From contig OZ010578.1 in NCBI GenBank assembly GCA_963932145.1, forward strand, positions 24,271,153-24,335,152: a stretch of DNA of 64,000 nt, in the 5' to 3' direction. A program made the translations under genes and the position numbers. Within the stretch, counting starts at the first letter, position 1. Each line of letters starts with the position of its first letter. Below the pieces are notes generated by a model, which had not been told where the DNA came from, searched no databases, and worked only from the letters and a program-made list of their open reading frames with translations. This DNA comes from Acanthosepion lycidas (lineage: Eukaryota; Mollusca; Cephalopoda; Sepiida; Sepiidae). Positions 11,690 to 23,938 of this stretch are shown in pieces.

Positions 11690-11775
11690 CAAAAAGTAAA
11701 TGCAGAATGTTGGATTTGAATCCATATTTGATTCCAAACCAAAAGATATTGTCTATGTGCTACCAGCACTTCTAG
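11690..11775 (-). repeat. tRNA-derived SINE head
   Basis: On the minus strand a GTGCTGGTAGCACATAGAC segment is followed about 40 bases later by GGATTCAAATCCAAC, which fits the tRNA B-box consensus GGTTCRANTCC. The first segment could supply the A box (GTAGCACATAGAC). Spacing is as in a tRNA gene, but the acceptor stem is not paired, so it is a pol III-derived SINE rather than a tRNA gene. Confidence 0.5.
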
Positions 11776-11874
11776 GGTACCTTTTCATCAGATTTGTCAT
11801 CTAGACACTTGTCCTATTGGTGTGCAAGTAAATAAATCCTCTTTGGTAAATGTAACATTAACCAATTGGAGCTA

Positions 11875-11976
11875 CCCTTGCATCTTTGCAACAACAGTGT
11901 GGTGCGTTCCCTTGCATCTTTGCAACAACAGTGTGGTGCGTTCCCTTGCATCTTTGCAACAACAGTGTGGTGCGTT
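11875..11976. repeat. 34-bp tandem repeat, three copies
   Basis: A CCCTTGCATCTTTGCAAC-type unit repeats at 11875, 11909 and 11943 with a period of exactly 34 bp and no visible mismatches. This implies very recent duplication or ongoing copy-number change. It opens several overlapping short frames that should not be taken as genes. Confidence 0.9.
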
Positions 11977-12904
11977 ATCTGCTTCCCAGATAATTGTTGT
12001 TTTAATTGCGAGGTTCAGACTGATGGAACAAAGTCAGGAAAATGTGGTAAAACATCTCAACAGGAACCCCCTCTTGTCAGGGTGTGGCCATGTGTTTAGT
12101 ATTATTTCCATGCAGCCAAATTATACCCTCATAGAAACAACAGACATTTTTTTTTTTGGCAAATAGCTTCCCATGTTGAATAAAGTCCATTAGCAGCAAA
12201 ACTTTTAGATCCCAGAACACAGGTGTTATTTCTCCACTGAATGCTGAACATTGACCATTTTTGGAACCTTCAGAATATGAGGTTGGGGGTGCAGGTAAGG
12301 AAATATTAAAACTACAATGTTTCAAGAACAGATTGTAAAAAGGAGTGCTGAAAAATCTTTAGCTTAACTGACTCCCTAAGTATCAATATTTCACTGACCA
12401 AACTTGAACACAATGGCATTCTTATGTCAATGTCTAGTTTGCACCAATATACAATTTGAGCTTCTTTTGTTGAGAAATGTCAAAGACAACAGAGTGATAT
12501 TAATTAAGATCCTAACAAGTATAGCTTCATATGATATTCAACTTGTGTAGTATTGTAGCTTAGACCAGATAACAGATTTGTTTGCAGGGAGGAGCTTCTT
12601 GCAGTTGAACACTTGTGGTTTAATACAAGAAAAACAATTTTTCAGCCAGATCGTTACCTATGAAAAAAAAACCCCAACAAACAAAAAACAAACAAAAAAA
12701 ACCATGAGACAAAATGGTAGTAGTCAGCAAGTTTTATTCAGTTGCCAACTTTTGGTAAGGGCTGACTGTAAGCGAGCAAGGAAAAATGAGGTGAAGTGGC
12801 AAATGGCCTAATCAGTGTGTGCCTTGTTTTTATGTGGCAAGCAAGCGGTCCACTGGTTTAGGCAGCTAGGGACCACTGTCTTATAGAGCAGGCATGTCAA
12901 ACAT

Positions 12905-13034
12905 GCGGCCCACATGCTGCATATGGCCCATTTCAAGTAGATTTGCGGCCCACATGCAGCATGTGGCCCATTTCAAGTAGATTTGCGGCCCACATGCCGC
13001 ATGTGGCCCATTTCAAGTAGATTTGCGGCCCACA
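12905..13034. repeat. Subterminal 40-bp tandem repeat of the hAT element
   Basis: The unit starting GCGGCCCACATG begins at 12905, 12945, 12985 and (partial) 13025, a period of 40 bp. Each unit contains inverted GCATGTGGCCC-type halves. Short repeats just inside the ends of hAT elements are known transposase binding sites, so that is the likely role. Confidence 0.85.
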
Positions 13035-13561
13035 CAGACAATTTTAAACAAAAATAAATTAGAAATTTCCACTATTTTTTATATACTTTTTTTTAGTAGT
13101 TCATCTACTTTTGCATCTCCAGCCTTATAAGCAATTGAAGTGGCAACATGTAACTGTCTATATTTTTGTCAATCACTCATTACATATACGCACATTGCAA
13201 AAGGAGAGAATTGTATGGCGCAAGAGATATATAGGTCAAGGACAAGATGAGAGGAACTGAGACATAGCAAAGGTCAAAACATAAGTGCACAGACTCATTA
13301 AAGGTGAGCCGGTGTTGAAATATTAGGAGCGCCCGCTGGCCACACAATATATAATTAATTTTTAGTATTATGTCATTTTCAAATAAAAGGCCTTATTATT
13401 TACATTTTATTAAATTGACTTTAAACTAAAAATATGAATCAGGTAATAGTTTGCAGGAGTCAGGTTCTTTGTTTTACTCCACTTTTTATTGATATTATAA
13501 ATATTTTTTGTTTTCTTTTTTTTTTATTTCTTAATTTTTCAGATTCCACATTGTCTTTAAA

Positions 13562-15369
13562 ATGGCTAATACTTCTCTGACAAAGAAAAAAAGAAAAGTG
13601 AACGGAGAAGGGCGAGTGTTTCAAGAGAAATGGGAATTACAGTATTTTTGCACAGAAGTGAATGGAAAGATACATTGTTTAATATTCACATTTGTATGCC
13701 GAAAACGTACAACTTGAAAAGACATTATGAAACAAACCATCTACCTTACGATAAATATGAAGGCCCAATGCGTGTTTCAAAGCTCCAGGAAATGAAAGTT
13801 AACTTGCCACGGCAACAGACCCTTTTTACGAAAATTCAGAAAGAGAATGTCGCTTCTGTTACTGCAAGTCATGAACTCAGCCGAATGATAACGGCGAATA
13901 CAAAATCTTACACTGAAGGGGATTTTGTAAAACAATGCCTTGTAAAAACGGCCAAAATTGTATGTCCTGAAAAAGCACACTTGTTTAAAGATATTTCACT
14001 AACCAGGAACGCTGTGGCTGAATGGATCGATGAAATGTCAAGTGATTTGAAGCAAGAGATGAAAATTTGAACATTTTTCTATTGCAATTGATGAGACTAT
14101 TGATATTTCTGGAAAAGCTTGCAATTTTCATGAGGGCCTGTGACAATAAATTAAATATTTATGAAGAAGTGGTTGATCTGATCCTTATGCCTGACACTAC
14201 AACAAGCCAGGACATCTTTGAGAAAAATCAAACAAATTTTTGATGAGTATAATTTCAATTTAAGCAGACTTGTATGCTTGTCTACCGACGGTGCTGCAAA
14301 TATGATTGGAAGGCATAATGGTGTTGTTGCCAAGTTACAAGCAAAAATAAAGAACATACATCCAGATTTGTCAGTTACACATTTTCACTGTATTATTCAT
14401 CAACAAAATCTGTGCTCAAAAATTTTAAAATTGGATCATGTGCTTTATTTGGTCACAAGCATAGTTAACTATATCAGAGGTCATTCTCTCAATCACCGTC
14501 AATTCAACCAATTGTTGGAGGATATGGGTAATCACTTTACTGATGTTCCATTTTACACAGATGTGCGTTGGCTGTCATGTCACAAAGTATTGAAAATATT
14601 TTATTTATTAAGGCAAGAAATAATATTTTTGGAGATGAAAGGTTGAAACACCGATGAAATAAAAGATGAAAGTTGGCTCCAGGATCTAGCTTTTGCTGTG
14701 GACATCACAGCATAATTAAACGATCTCAATTTGAAATTACAAGGTAAAAACAAGCTCATCACTAACTTGTATGATGACATTAAATGCTTCATTACAAAGT
14801 TAAGGTTATGGAAGTCACAAGTCTTAAATGAAAATTTAGTTCATTTTCCTATGTGCAAAGAGCTAAAAAAAATGGTACTAATACTAAGTATGTACTAAGC
14901 TTTGCTAAGTATAAAAGTCACCTGGAATTGTTGTCAACGGAGTTTCAAAAAAGATTTTGTAACTTTTCATCTTTTGAAGATCCGTTTGCACTATTCTCCA
15001 TGCTGTTCCCTTTTGATGTTGCTAAGGCAGAGGTAAACCTTGAAATGGAACTTTTAGAAATATAGTCAGATTCTTTACTTAGAGCAAAGTATTTTGAGGT
15101 AGGAATACCTGATTTCTTTTCATACCTTCCAGAAAGGTTTACAAATCTTAAGAAAGTTTGTAACACGAATCTTAGCAATGTTTGGTTCCACCTATGTGTT
15201 AGCAGTTATTTTCCTTTGTGAAATCAACAAAAACTTCTCAGAGAACCAGGTTGACTGATTATACCTTATCTCTTATAAAAGTCGGAACTGTACAGAAATT
15301 TCAGCCAGATATACCAAAGATTGTCAAGAACAAGAGGTGTCAAGCCTGGGGACAAAACATGAAAAGTTA
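13562..15369 (+). pseudogene. Broken hAT transposase (GTF2IRD2/ZBED-like family)
   Basis: The likely start at 13562 reads MANTSLTKKKRKVNGEGRVF, continues into YNLKRHYETNH after a frame change near 13690, then breaks again near 14068. The segment 14218-14646 has LVCLSTDGAANMIGRHNGVV, HCIIHQQNLC and YTDVRWLSCHKVLK, hallmarks of the hAT catalytic region of the family that gave rise to vertebrate GTF2IRD2. Decayed C-terminal pieces follow to about 15369, including TVQKFQPDIPKIVKNKRCQ. At least three stops or frameshifts separate the blocks, so no full protein is made. It lies inside intact hAT ends. Confidence 0.85.
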
Positions 15370-15734
15370 GAATGATCAATAATAAATGTTTATTTTGAAC
15401 TATTATAATTTATGTGTAATTCATTTGCTGTTCATTCAAATACATGTGGGCCATGTATGTTGCTTTATAAATTTTTGTTATATCGAAATAAAGAACAGAT
15501 TTATGTCTCATGCTAAATTTTTTAGTTATATTCTTTTGTTTAACTACATGTACTTTGTACTTGTATTCTTGATAACCAAACCATTGCATGTTTCTAAATT
15601 AAAAGGAAATGTTCTACAATAATTTTTACTGAACAACCTTAAATAAAATGTAGGAGTGTGGCGCTCATGAAAACACAAACTGTCTCCTTTGGTCCTCATG
15701 GGACTCTGAGATTGACATGCCTGTTATAGAGAAT

Positions 15735-16110
15735 AAGCCTTTTTTTGTCCTGTCAGTTTTTGTCTAAAAAAAAAAAAAAAATAAAAAAAAAAAAAAGGTC
15801 ATTCATTAAGAACCCATGACCTGGCTCCACACAACTGACCTTCTTTGTCAAAACAAAACACAATCTTCCTCAGTATATTTCCCTCTGTCTGGTACCATGA
15901 CAGAAACAATTTTTCTTTAAAGGAAAAAGAACAAATCCATATTTTAGGGTTTGCCAGGTTTCAAATAATTTTTCAACATTGTATTTTTGGTTTTCCAATG
16001 AAGAAATAAAACTTGTTTTTGTCAATAAATTGTCAGGAAGTAATAAATATCTTGAAGATAGCAATGTCCATTTTCACAAAAAGAATTTAATTCTCAATCA
16101 AAGAAGAAAG
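15735..16110. other. No gene recognised
   Basis: Contains an A-rich run (15766-15796) and no transposon ends. The 60-codon frames on both strands near 15870-16170 overlap the next MITE and look like chance frames. Confidence 0.4.
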
Positions 16111-16114
16111 AAAA

Positions 16115-16203
16115 GCAAAAATAATGACGTAATAATGTTTTTTGGCGTAAAAAAATACGTCAAAAAATGATATTATTACATCATTATTTTTGCACCAACC
16201 TAA
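16115..16203. mobile_element. Mariner MITE, left end eroded
   Basis: The palindrome GCAAAAATAATGACGTAATA ... TATTACATCATTATTTTTGC ends in CACCAACCTAA followed by TA. It has the same ends as the elements at 5593 and 50550, but the left TTAGGTTGGT has been replaced by unrelated bases. Confidence 0.8.
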
Positions 16204-16947
16204 TACATCCCTCTTTGTAGGAGAAACCATCATTTGATCTGCTTAGCCACAAATAGCACCACAACACAGCAAGGTTCAAATTTTCTATCTACAAAATGAT
16301 AATGGCAGTCAAACCTATTGTTGGTCTTACAATTGAGCTTGATCTCCTTGAGTGCTCAAAGAAATATAGCCTTGTACCAATGCTATCCTAATTCTATAAA
16401 TATTAAAAAAGCATCTATAGTGATGGTTAATCTTCAAAGCTATTCTTAGTGAGTATTCTTTGATGGCTGCCCAATGAAGGTTGATTCATGTATCAAACTA
16501 GATATTTTTATCTAACATGTTAAAACCAGGAAAACACCAGATAACCTTGCTTGTATACAAGAGTGCCAGCTTCTGTGTTTGTTAAAAATTTTAAAGTGTT
16601 TTTTGTCATTAAACATAACAGATTATTTTTTTTCTTTCACATTTAAATGACGACAAAGAAAAGCTCTTCTAACAAAAAAAAAAAAAAAAAAAGAAGAAAA
16701 AAGAAAAAAAAAAGATTTTGTTTGTGAGAACAGAAAAAAAATCATTACAAGAAAAGTAATTCTTTTCTTAATAACAAAAAGGGAGAAGGAGATACATGGA
16801 GGAGGAGGAAGAAGAAGAAGAGAGATGAAAGACAAGCACTGTATCTTTGTCCAGATTTTATAGATACATAGAAAATAGCACAAGATGCATGTGCACACAC
16901 ACAATTTTCTGACTCCAACTAATGTTAGGATTAAGCTAAGCTGTTAA

Positions 16948-17101
16948 TAGTGTGACCCGGATATAGGAGAGATTTTATCTGGTCCCAAATTAGAGCCATA
17001 CTTACCTAAACAAAATAGACAAAACCCGGATATAAGAGAAACCTGGATAGAAGAGACTTCTTCTGCGGTCCCGACAACTCTCTTATATCCTGGTTACACT
17101 G
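16948..17101. mobile_element. Pogo/Tigger-like MITE, copy 1
   Basis: Ends read TAGTGTGACCCGGATATAGG and CTCTTATATCCTGGTTACACTG, inverted copies of CAGTGTAACCCGGATATAAG. The right flank is TA. Internal sequence (TTAGAGCCATACTTACC...) matches the element at 32326-32461 in reverse complement. Terminal repeats beginning CAGTG..ACC with TA flanks fit the pogo/Tigger group of Tc1/mariner elements; the subgroup is inferred from the ends alone. It lies about 250 bp beyond the last neuroguidin exon found. Confidence 0.7.
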
Positions 17102-17356
17102 TATAAAGAAAAACATTTTAACATGTCTCTAAGTGCCATATCCCTTCAGGTTGTAGGTGATTATAGCTCTCTACATCTTGCTTTTATTTTAGATCCATAA
17201 ACTAACTGAAGTTATGGGAGTGTGGCTATGGAGCAGACCACACTGTAACTGATATAATGTATGATTAGGTAGGATAACTAACAGAAAAAAAAATGTTTTT
17301 TCACTGAACAATATTCAGATTTTGTATTTAAAAAGAAAAAGAATAAAGTTGTTTAC

Positions 17357-17398
17357 CTTTTTTTTTGTAAATTTTCCTTTCTTTTTCTTAGGCTGACC
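17357..17398 (-). CDS. NGDN: NGDN exon 11 (basic tail; 3' end uncertain)
   Basis: 14 codons GQPKKKKGKFTKKK after acceptor TTCCAG, corresponding to the lysine/arginine-rich C-terminus of NGDN. It is followed by GTAAAC, a weak donor. If spliced, a tiny last exon lies further left; if not, the frame runs 13 hydrophobic codons to TGA at 17315-17317. The former fits the family better, since human NGDN ends in RRRR. Confidence 0.75.
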
Positions 17399-20300
17399 CT
17401 GGAAATAAACAGTAAATTTACAAAGGATATTTATGAAAGTAAATTTGGTATCATAATTAATCTACAGTTTTCATTTTGGTTCAAAATCTGAAAAATCATT
17501 TCTAAGGATTTTTCTTAAATCTTATATAATCACATGAGAAATAAACACAATTTTAAGACAACCATTCTAATATTGGGCGAGATGACAAAATTTGGAAGAG
17601 GCAGACAACCATCCTGAGATGATTGTCTGCCTTCTATTGCATAATGTGATAAAATACATCACGTCAAAACTTCAGACAACATTACGGATGTAAAAAATAG
17701 AATTTGTTCCCAGTATTTTGTTCTATTTTCATAAATACGTGTCCCAATCTGATAATTTTGTGAATGTTAATTTACTCGTAGGAAATATTTTCTTTTAATT
17801 AAAGAAAGAAAAAGAAAAGAAAAAAAAGTGAGAAGCAAAAGTGAAATCCAAATTGAAGTGTGAAGAAATAGCAAGTATGGCCATCTTTAATACATTGAGT
17901 TTGCATAAGAAACTAAAATAAATAACAGGACAAATGATGTGCTCATAATAGAAAAAGAAAAAAAATACTTCCAAGACAGAATGAACATATTGTGGAAATG
18001 TTCCACACCAAAAGAGGTTTTTGGGAACTGACAATACACAAAAAAAATGGATAGACCTGAATGGAACGTAAGGTAAGATTGGCACTGGCCAAGGTAAACA
18101 GGAACAAAGCAGCAGATGGAGGATTGTAATAGAGATGTTGGCAGCCTTAGACGATTTTGGCATAGACAAGATCATAGAAATAATAAATGAAATAGACAAT
18201 AGTGGGCAACATGCTGGAAGACTTTAGTAAATCCATATTCATAGCACTGCCTAAGAAGCCAGGTGCAAATAAACGCGTGTTCCATTGGCTAATCAGCTTA
18301 AATGAGCCACAACTTAGCTTATAATCTGGATTCTGATAAATAAAGCATGTAGCAGAATTAGCTCAGAAATAGGACAACAACAGTGTGGTTGGGTTAAAGA
18401 TACTGCTCTATTGCTATTTCCATAGTAAGTGTTCAGATGAATTAATACTCCTATGGTTAAGGGCCACCATGCCACGCCCAATGTAGCGAACCACCCTCAT
18501 TGCCTTCATATCCCCCTGGTGAGATGTAAGTTCCATGCAAGCAGCTTCTTCCCACAAACCATTGCCTTGTAGAACTGACTCCCAAGAGGCTGTTTCCCCT
18601 ATCACTACAATCTTAATTTATTCAAGTCTAGGGTTAACTGTTATCTTCTGCACATATCCAGATAAGCTGTGCCACTAACTCTTTTACCCTCTAACTTTAG
18701 TGGCACCAGGGCTTTGTACAGGGTGAACACTAGTGTAAAACAAAAAAAGGCATAGGTAAACATGTTTAAATAATAAAACAAGAACTTACCATCTCCATCT
18801 CTTCATAAAGTGCACTGATATTTTCAAAATGAGCCAATTTGCCAAGGGAAGCCATAGTAGACATGGCTTTGGAAGTTGTCTGCAAAAGATTTTAAAAATA
18901 TTTAATACAAGTTCAGTGATTTGTATAAGAAAGTGGTGATTACTCTATGTCTCAAATGCAATGGATGCTCCAATTAGTTGATAAAGAGGAGCAGTTTTAT
19001 TACGAAAAAAAAAAAAAAAAAAAACAAGACAAAAAACACTTTATTTTCATTGATATACAGAGGCAAATGGATTAAACAAAATAAATTTCTTGTTATTCTA
19101 AAAAAAAACAAAAAAAAACAATGAGCTGTGTTATGGCTAACAATCAAGGGGAAATGCTAGCCAGCAAGTAGGGCTCATTAGTCCTCGCTCAATAGTGTGG
19201 ATCAATAGAGTAGCCCCCCCTTATATTCAGAGCTAATACAGCAGTGGTTCTCAAACTTTTTGAAGTTAGGGCAGGCTTGAAATCCTACCAATAATTGTAG
19301 GCGCACTATATACAAATTTTAGAAAAATATATTATAATGAAGTCAAATATTGCAGAAAAGAAATAATGCAATAAAAAAAAAAAAAAAAAAAAAAATGAAA
19401 CATATCTTAAGTTTATTCATTCTTGTGTTTATGAGAAACATGAGCCTGACGAGTCTTAGCGATTTCTTCAATGTTTAGGCGTATATTTGATAGGCAAAGT
19501 CTCATTTCCTCCTCAATACATTGAAGAGTTCCTCTCTTTTTGCACTTAATTGTGGTAAGAGCAGAAAAACCTAATTCACATAAATATGAACAAGATGGTT
19601 AAAGCAATATAATAAAGTAAATATATTTAATTCTTATATCTGGACACATTTCTCTGGAATGTCAGGATGCAACTAGACATCTTTCAGGGTACACCAGTGC
19701 ATCCAGGTGCACCATTTGAGAACCACTGATATACGGGGTGTCTCAGAATTAACTATTTCAGTGAAATTGGAGATTTTTTTAAAAACTCACTCATTTCTGT
19801 TCATCATGTTTAATAAATGTTAGAAGTATATAAATTTCTAATTTTGTTTATAACTTTATAATGTTTTTTCTCATTTTATTTTCATTCCCTCTCAGAATCC
19901 CATTAATAATGAATACACAAGAATGCATTTATGTTAACCCCTATTCACTGGATTTCTTTGCATGGGGTTTCATAAAAAACAAAAAAAAAAAAAACAAACG
20001 TTTATTGCCAAAAGATCAATAGTTTAACTGAGATTAAAGAACACATTCAATAAGCAAGCTTCAAAATGTGTTTCCCAATGCCAAGGATAGATTTGAAATT
20101 TGCAGGGATACAGATGGAGCAGATGCTGAAAATTTTCAATAAAGTTTTGATGTAAGATTTATAAATTTACTTGATTTGTAATAAATATAAAATTGTCAGC
20201 TTTTAAAATATTTACCCAATTTCACTGAAAGAGATAATTCTGGGACACCCTGTATACAAAGACCCCTGACCAGCAGATGCTTGAAATCACTGATAGTTCT

Positions 20301-21014
20301 GAACTATATACTGCTTTTATTCTTTACATATAAGGGGTGCTAAAAATTTCTAAGACCAAACAATTCCCAGAATCTTACAGGGAGTTCTTGATCAAGCCAA
20401 GAGATTTTTTTTAGAACATCTTCATACTGAACTATGTTAAAATTTAATTGATAACCAACACTTTATGATAGGATTAGATTCTGTTCCTTATTAAGTTGAT
20501 AGCTTTCACCTTTTTTATTAAAAGAAAGACACCCTTTATAGTTTCTCTTTGGCACATCCTGATTGCCAGTATCGCTTCTTGTGCTTTTGGGCAATATTCC
20601 TTAATATTAATATTTCCTTAAAGATATATGAAATGTTTTTCAGACTAATATGGACATCAGAAAATGTAGAAAAGAGAAAATTACTTCAAATTTTAAATAG
20701 CTGAAATGTCTTTTCATTATAACCTGATTTTCTTTATAAATATTTCTAGGACTAACATAAATATCTGAAAATGTGGACAAACAGGAATTACTCCACATAT
20801 ATATATATATATTTAGTGATATAAAGAAATATGGTTTTAAGGTGTGCTATATTTATGGGATAAAGAGCTCAATATCACAGATAGAGCATATGTAGATATA
20901 AAAGTGAACATTGAAGTCAACACTCAGAGGTGACAAATTGTTTTCATGCTAAACACAATGTGGCCTGATGATTGTGTTTAGCATGAAACAGTGTCACCGC
21001 TGAGTGTTGACTTC

Positions 21015-21053
<39 letters not shown>

Positions 21054-22301
21054 CACACACACAGGGTATATCAAAAATACTTTTACAAACTTTGGGGATG
21101 TGTTCGTCACATCAAAACAAAGACAAAAGTCCATATAAATATATGTCTGCAATTTCTTCGTTATTAAGTTTAAAAAAGTTTACAGTAGAATCAGGAACCT
21201 GCTGCCAAATTTTGTAAAAAGGATTTTGGGATTGTACATTTAATACCGTTGATTGTAAACTTTAAACTTAATAACCCAAAAACAAAGGATTATTTTTGTG
21301 TAATTTTGTTAATTATATCTGTTAAAATGAGATGTCAGGGTTATTTTCCCTTTTGTGTAATTTAGACAATTTATCCATCGCACCCTGTACAACATAACGT
21401 TTGATTAGAAGAGAATAAATGGTAAAGTGGAGCTTATAAAAGACTTAAGTGACATGTATGTATGTATATCTAGGCAGTATAGCTTCATTTAAAACATGTT
21501 TCACTGAATAATGTAGACATATTGTGTCTACTTAATTTTATACAGATCCATTCCTATTGTTTAATCAGTTTCTTGATGTTAAGATGAAATTCATCATGGA
21601 AGGTATTTTTGTTTTTTCTAACCCAAGTACTTTTGAACTTTTCTAACATCATCTTCAGGGGTAAATTATAAAGACAAACTTATTGTAATTGCGATAAAAT
21701 CTGCATTCCATTGTGATAGTGATTTTTAAAAACACATGTGAATGTGCTTTGTTATAGTGGTTTTAGAATTTTAAATTTATCACTTATTCAATGAAACATA
21801 ATAATAAATATATATATATATACACAAACAAACAATTCTCTCCTACCATACACCTTACATTATTTAAATTGTGAAAAAATAAAAAATAAATAAATGCTTT
21901 CATGAATTCCAGTTGTACATGCAGCATGTGAGAGCTTGGAATGAATGCTCCTTTTTCAAAAAACAAAACAATATAATTTTCAATGTAACGGTCAAAATGT
22001 GAGGGGAAAAATATCACCACCAAGACAAAAATCCTTGAAAATATTTATAAAAGTGGCTGAAAGTTCTTGGAACAATAAAAATTATGGACAATTTTTCTAT
22101 TTCTTAACACCTACAAAACGGAAATATGTTAGAATGCTGGAAAAGCTTAGTAAAAAAAATTAATTCAATGAAAGATGTTTGAAAGAAAAGTAGTTGCCAA
22201 AATATACATTAATATATATGTAATTCATTTTTACGTATCAGATTCTTACCTTTTCTTTCTTTGTAATTGGAAGCCTGACAAAATTATCTTCTTCATACCT
22301 G

Positions 22302-22335
<34 letters not shown>

Positions 22336-23906
22336 ATTTCAAGAAGTAAGAGACATCTTCAGAATTATGGAAGATGCATTTCATGGTATTTGTCTAAAAA
22401 AAAAAAAAAAAAAAAATTTCCTCTCCTTTTTTTTGTGGTTAGAATTTACTCCTGATTTGCAATAAATCCTTAAAATTATGGTAACGAAATCTGTAAAGCA
22501 GTGAATAGACAGCATGGAAATTACTGGAAATGATGCACTTTTGGTAAGGCTTGAACTTGTATCCCTTTCGTTTCAGCAAGCCTATTTTGTCTATGACTTT
22601 ATCACTTGAGTTATGAGTGTCCTACAGCTGGCAGATCAAATCTAAGTTTTTAAATTCATTCTTCATTCCCTCCCGACCCTTATTTATTATTCCATTGATG
22701 TACATTAATAGTGTAGAAGTATGTTGGCATAATGGATAGTGGTTGTGAATGAGAAATCAGAGAACCAAGTTCATTGCATTCACTTACGCACAAGTACCCT
22801 TAGGAAACATTCAAATTCATCTCTTTTTTCCCCAGCTACAGGTAAATAGTGATAAGATGATTAATTGGAATCAAGAATTGGAAATATCTTTTTGGTGTAT
22901 TGGAATCAGCGTTGGGGAATTTTGAACCTAATTCCCAATTCCAAAAATGATTCTTCGTATTTTTTGTTTAAAACTTAATTTTCCATTCTTTGCACTAATG
23001 ATAAAAAGATATAAATATTTATTGATTTTAAACTATTAGTAAATCTAAAATCTATAAATCATAATAACACCTAAGTATGATGTAAATTTATTTTACTTGT
23101 GTGAAAAAAAAAAAAAAAAAAAAAAGCAATGTGCAACAACTTCATATTAAGTTCTCAAACTTTCCATAAAATTCACCGGTTGAAACTGTTTCAGTTCAAA
23201 ACTAATTTTTTATTAATTTCTTTTTAAACATAATTTACTCGTTTAATATAAGTTATTAACTTAATAATTATAATCAAACCACAAAATGAATTCATTTTTA
23301 ATTTATAAAAAAGAAAAAAATGAATGTATGGAATTTCTACCAATGTCACATTTGATTTCTTCCCCTAAAAAACTGACCTTGTGTCACAAATTGTCCTCAT
23401 GGTGAGGCAGTTAAATTACAACAATTTGTTTTTATAATAGTTTGAATCGATAAAATCATTTTTTAGTCTTGGTTATTAAAAAGATCAATTTTTGTTTACG
23501 TAGTATGCTACGTAAACAAAAATTAATTTTTTTTTCAATAACCGAGACTTAAAAAGTAAGCTTCCTTTTTATGAAACTTTGTTTCAATGAAATTCATGTA
23601 CATCTTAAAATTTTATTATAAAAACTATTTTGAAAGGTACAAAATTTTTATAGCTTTCAAAATGTATTTTTATAGCTTTCAAAACAAATTAACTTTTATT
23701 TGATGTTTTCTGAAAAAAACTTTTTCACACAAAAGTTTGTATTAAAAAACCTAAAATTTAATTTCCATCAAAAACTGTATTCACTTTTATTTTACTAATA
23801 TTTTTCTTTGGTATAATTGAACTTTACTGTGTTAAATGGTTTGTTTTAAATATTTTTAAAATAAAAGTAATAAAATTTCATTTTCTAAAAATCTTATAAG
23901 TAACTG

Positions 23907-23938
<32 letters not shown>

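Larger units (their letters stand above)
12889..15723 (+). mobile_element. hAT transposon with 8-bp target duplication
   Basis: The element starts CAGGCATGTCAA and ends with its reverse complement TTGACATGCCTG. It is flanked on both sides by TTATAGAG (12881-12888 and 15724-15731), the 8-bp duplication expected of hAT insertion. Inside are a subterminal 40-bp tandem repeat and a broken transposase reading frame on the plus strand. At 2835 bp it is close to full length. Ends and target duplication are intact, but the coding region has several frame breaks, so it could only move if supplied with transposase in trans. Confidence 0.9.

Noticed and set aside
21635-21670. CCTGAAGATGATGTTAGAAAAG on the minus strand as a PLE-type motif
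   Set aside because: Only the CUGANGA string fits; the GAAA is degenerate and the helices are unpaired.
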